A DNA stretch of 64,000 nucleotides from Phylloscopus collybita (taxonomy: Eukaryota > Chordata > Aves > Passeriformes > Phylloscopidae): contig JAJNNQ010000027.1 of the NCBI GenBank assembly GCA_027886175.1, positions 9,934,001-9,998,000 on the forward strand, given 5' to 3'. The notes under the pieces were generated by a model that was not told the origin of the DNA, searched no databases, and saw only the letters and a program-made list of their open reading frames with translations. The translations under genes and the position numbers were made by a program. Below, in pieces: positions 61,836 through 64,000 of the stretch (position 1 is its first letter; each line of letters starts with the position of its first letter).

Positions 61836-64000
61836 TAGTGGAATTTTAGTAGGCATAAGCCCAGTGTCTGGCAGACAGCATTAGGCACGAACGGTGGTCC
61901 ATTTCCTTGGGAAACCAAAGTCTCCATCTTACGTGCCTGATGTCAGTTTGTAGGAGGCCTTTGGCACTACAAGGGCAGACAAACTTCCAACTGGTGGTAG
62001 ATTCCGTGTGGGAGATATCCTCATTTGTGAGGAATTTCAGCAGGCATAACCCCAGTGGCAGGAAGACTGCGTTAGACACAAACGGTTACCCTTTTCCATG
62101 GGAAACCAAAGTCTCTACCCCACGTTCCTGATGTTAGTTTGTAAGAGGCGTTTGGAAGTACAAGGGCAGAAAAACTTCCATCTCGTGGTAGATTGCACCT
62201 GGGAGATATCCTCATTTTTATGGAATTTTAGTGGTATTAAAGTAGGCTGAAATCCAGCGGCAGGCAGACTGCTTTACACACGAACGCTGGCCCATATCCA
62301 TGGGAAACCAAAGTCTCCACTCCTGGCTCCTCATGTCAGTTTATAGAAGGCCTTTGGAAATACAAGGGCAGAAAAACTTATATCTGGCGGTAGACTGCAC
62401 CCGGGAGATGTCTTCATTTGTATGGAATTTCAGTGGAATTTTCGTAGGTAGAAGCCCAATGGCCGACGGACATTATTAGACATGAACGGTGGCCCATTTC
62501 CATGAGAAACCAAAGTCTCCACAACAGGTTCCTGATGTCAGTTTTTAGGAGGCCTTTGGTACTAGAAGGGTAAACAAATTTCGAACTGGTGGTGGATTCC
62601 ATCTGGGATATATCCTCATTTGTGAGGAATTTCAGCAGGCATAACCCCAGTGGCAGGCAGAGAGGATTAGACACGAACAGTGGCCCTTTTCCATGGGAAA
62701 CCAAAATCTCCACCCCACGTTGCTGATGTCACTTTGTAGGAGGCGTTTTCCAATATAAGGGCAGAGAAACTTCCATCTGGTTGTAGATTGCACCTGGGAG
62801 ATATCCTCATTTCTATGGAGTTTTAGTGGAATTTTAGTAGGAAGAAGCACAGTGGCAGGCAGACAGCATTAGACACGAACAATGGCCCATTTCTATGGGA
62901 AACCAAAGTCTCCACCCCACGTTCCTGATGTCCGTTTCTAGGAGGCCTTTGACACTACAAAGGTAGACAAACTTCCGTCTGGTGGTTGATTGCATCGGGG
63001 AGATATCCTCATTTGTATGGAATTTCAGCAGGTAAAAGCCCAGTGGCAGGCAGACAGCATTAGACACGAACAATGGCCCATTTCTATGGGAAACCAAAGT
63101 CTCCACCCCACGTTCCTGATGTCCGTTTCTAGGAGGCCTTTGACACTACAAAGGTAGACAAACTTCCGTCTGGTGGTTGATTGCATCGGGGAGATATCCT
63201 CATTTGTATGGAATTTCAGCAGGTAAAAGCCCAGTGGCAGGCAGATAGCATTAGACACGAACGGTGGCCCTTTTCCATGGGAAAACAAAGTCTCCAACCC
63301 AGGCTCCTGATGTCAGTTTGTAGGAGGCCTTTGGCATAAAAAGGGCAGACAAACTTCCATCTGGTGGGAAATTGCATTTGGGAGATATCCTCATTTGTAG
63401 GGAATTTTGGTAGGCTTCTGCCCACTGGCAGGCAGACAGCATTAGACACGAACAGTGGCCCCTTTCCATGGAAAAACAAATTATCCATCCTATGTTCCTG
63501 ATGTCAGTTTTTAGGAGGCTTTTGGCACTGCAAGGGCTGACAAACTTCCACCTGGTGGTAGATTGCACCTGGGAGATATCCTCATTTTTATAGAATTTTA
63601 GTGGTATTTTAGTACTCAGAAGCCCAATGGCAGACAGACAGCATTAAACATGAATGGTGGGCCTTTTCTATAGGAAACCAAAGTCTCCAGGTGAGGTTCC
63701 GAATGTCAGTTTGAAGGAGGCCTTTGGCACTGCAAGAGCAGACAAATTTCCATCTGGTGGCATATTGCGTCTGGGAGATATCCTTATTTGTATGTAATTT
63801 CAGTAGTCATAAGTCAGTGGCAAGGAGACAGCATTAAACACCAAGGGTGGCCCTTTTCCATGGGAAACCAAAGCGTCCTCTCCAGATTCCTGATGTCAGT
63901 TTGTAGGAGGCCGTTGCATTACAAGGGCAGACAAACTTTCAACTGGTGGTAGACTCCATCTGGGAGATATCCTCATTTTTATGGAATTTTACTAGGCATA
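61816..64000 (-). repeat. Satellite A, inverted right flank
   Basis: About 11 monomers on the minus strand, colinear with 4552-6737 on the plus strand. It retains the roughly three monomers that copy 3 (19577-21024) has lost. In the part near the junction it shares derived substitutions with copy 3. It contains no gene, and the array runs off the window end. Confidence 0.95.
62871..63252 (-). repeat. Two identical adjacent satellite A monomers
   Basis: The 191-bp monomer at 62871-63061 is repeated with essentially no change at 63062-63252. In the plus-strand copies (near 553-935 and 5255-5637) the two corresponding monomers are clearly different subtypes; one carries GGCTTGGAGACTTTGGCTG. One monomer in this arm has therefore been overwritten by its neighbour, by gene conversion or by a paired gain and loss. 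Confidence 0.8.

Overview
The window holds only satellite DNA. I find no protein-coding gene, tRNA, rRNA, recognisable transposon or CRISPR array. It contains two unrelated tandem-repeat families. The first is an older, diverged satellite of about 190-202 bp per monomer (1-21024 on +, 61816-64000 inverted). The second is a GC- and CpG-rich satellite with an exact 499-bp unit (21025-61815). Long, highly homogenised arrays with higher-order structure point to a eukaryote, probably a vertebrate centromeric, pericentromeric or other heterochromatic block. The ~190-bp period would suit a bird, since satellites of about 191 bp are known in songbirds, but I cannot identify the species or chromosome from sequence alone.

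Layout. 1-21024 is the ~190-bp satellite, roughly 105-110 monomers. It includes a ~3.0-kb block present twice, 4702 bp apart (1-2995 and 4702-7696). A third, shortened copy (about 19577-21024) abuts the 499-bp array. 21025-59447 is 77 consecutive units of exactly 499 bp on +, followed by a partial unit (59448-59500). Near 59500 the array flips orientation: 59501-61815 holds a partial unit plus four full units on the minus strand. From 61816 to the window end the ~190-bp satellite returns inverted, colinear with about 4552-6737.

The locus is therefore a large, lopsided palindrome: satellite A, 499 array, inverted 499 array, inverted satellite A. Both outer junctions join the two families at the same base, and both flanks share derived substitutions absent from the 4.7-kb HOR copies. 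This means one original junction was duplicated in inverted orientation; it does not look like two independent insertions. The left 499 arm (77 units) is far longer than the right (4.6 units). Its diagnostic variants recur every 8 units (3992 bp), with nested 2-, 3-, 4-, 6-, 7- and 10-unit patterns, as expected from repeated unequal exchange after or around the inversion.

The many open reading frames are by-products. The 499-bp unit has few stop codons in several frames, but 499 is not divisible by 3 and the frames carry no recognisable domain. Nothing here encodes a pathway. If the DNA has a function it would be structural (centromere or heterochromatin, or transcribed satellite RNA), and that is inference.
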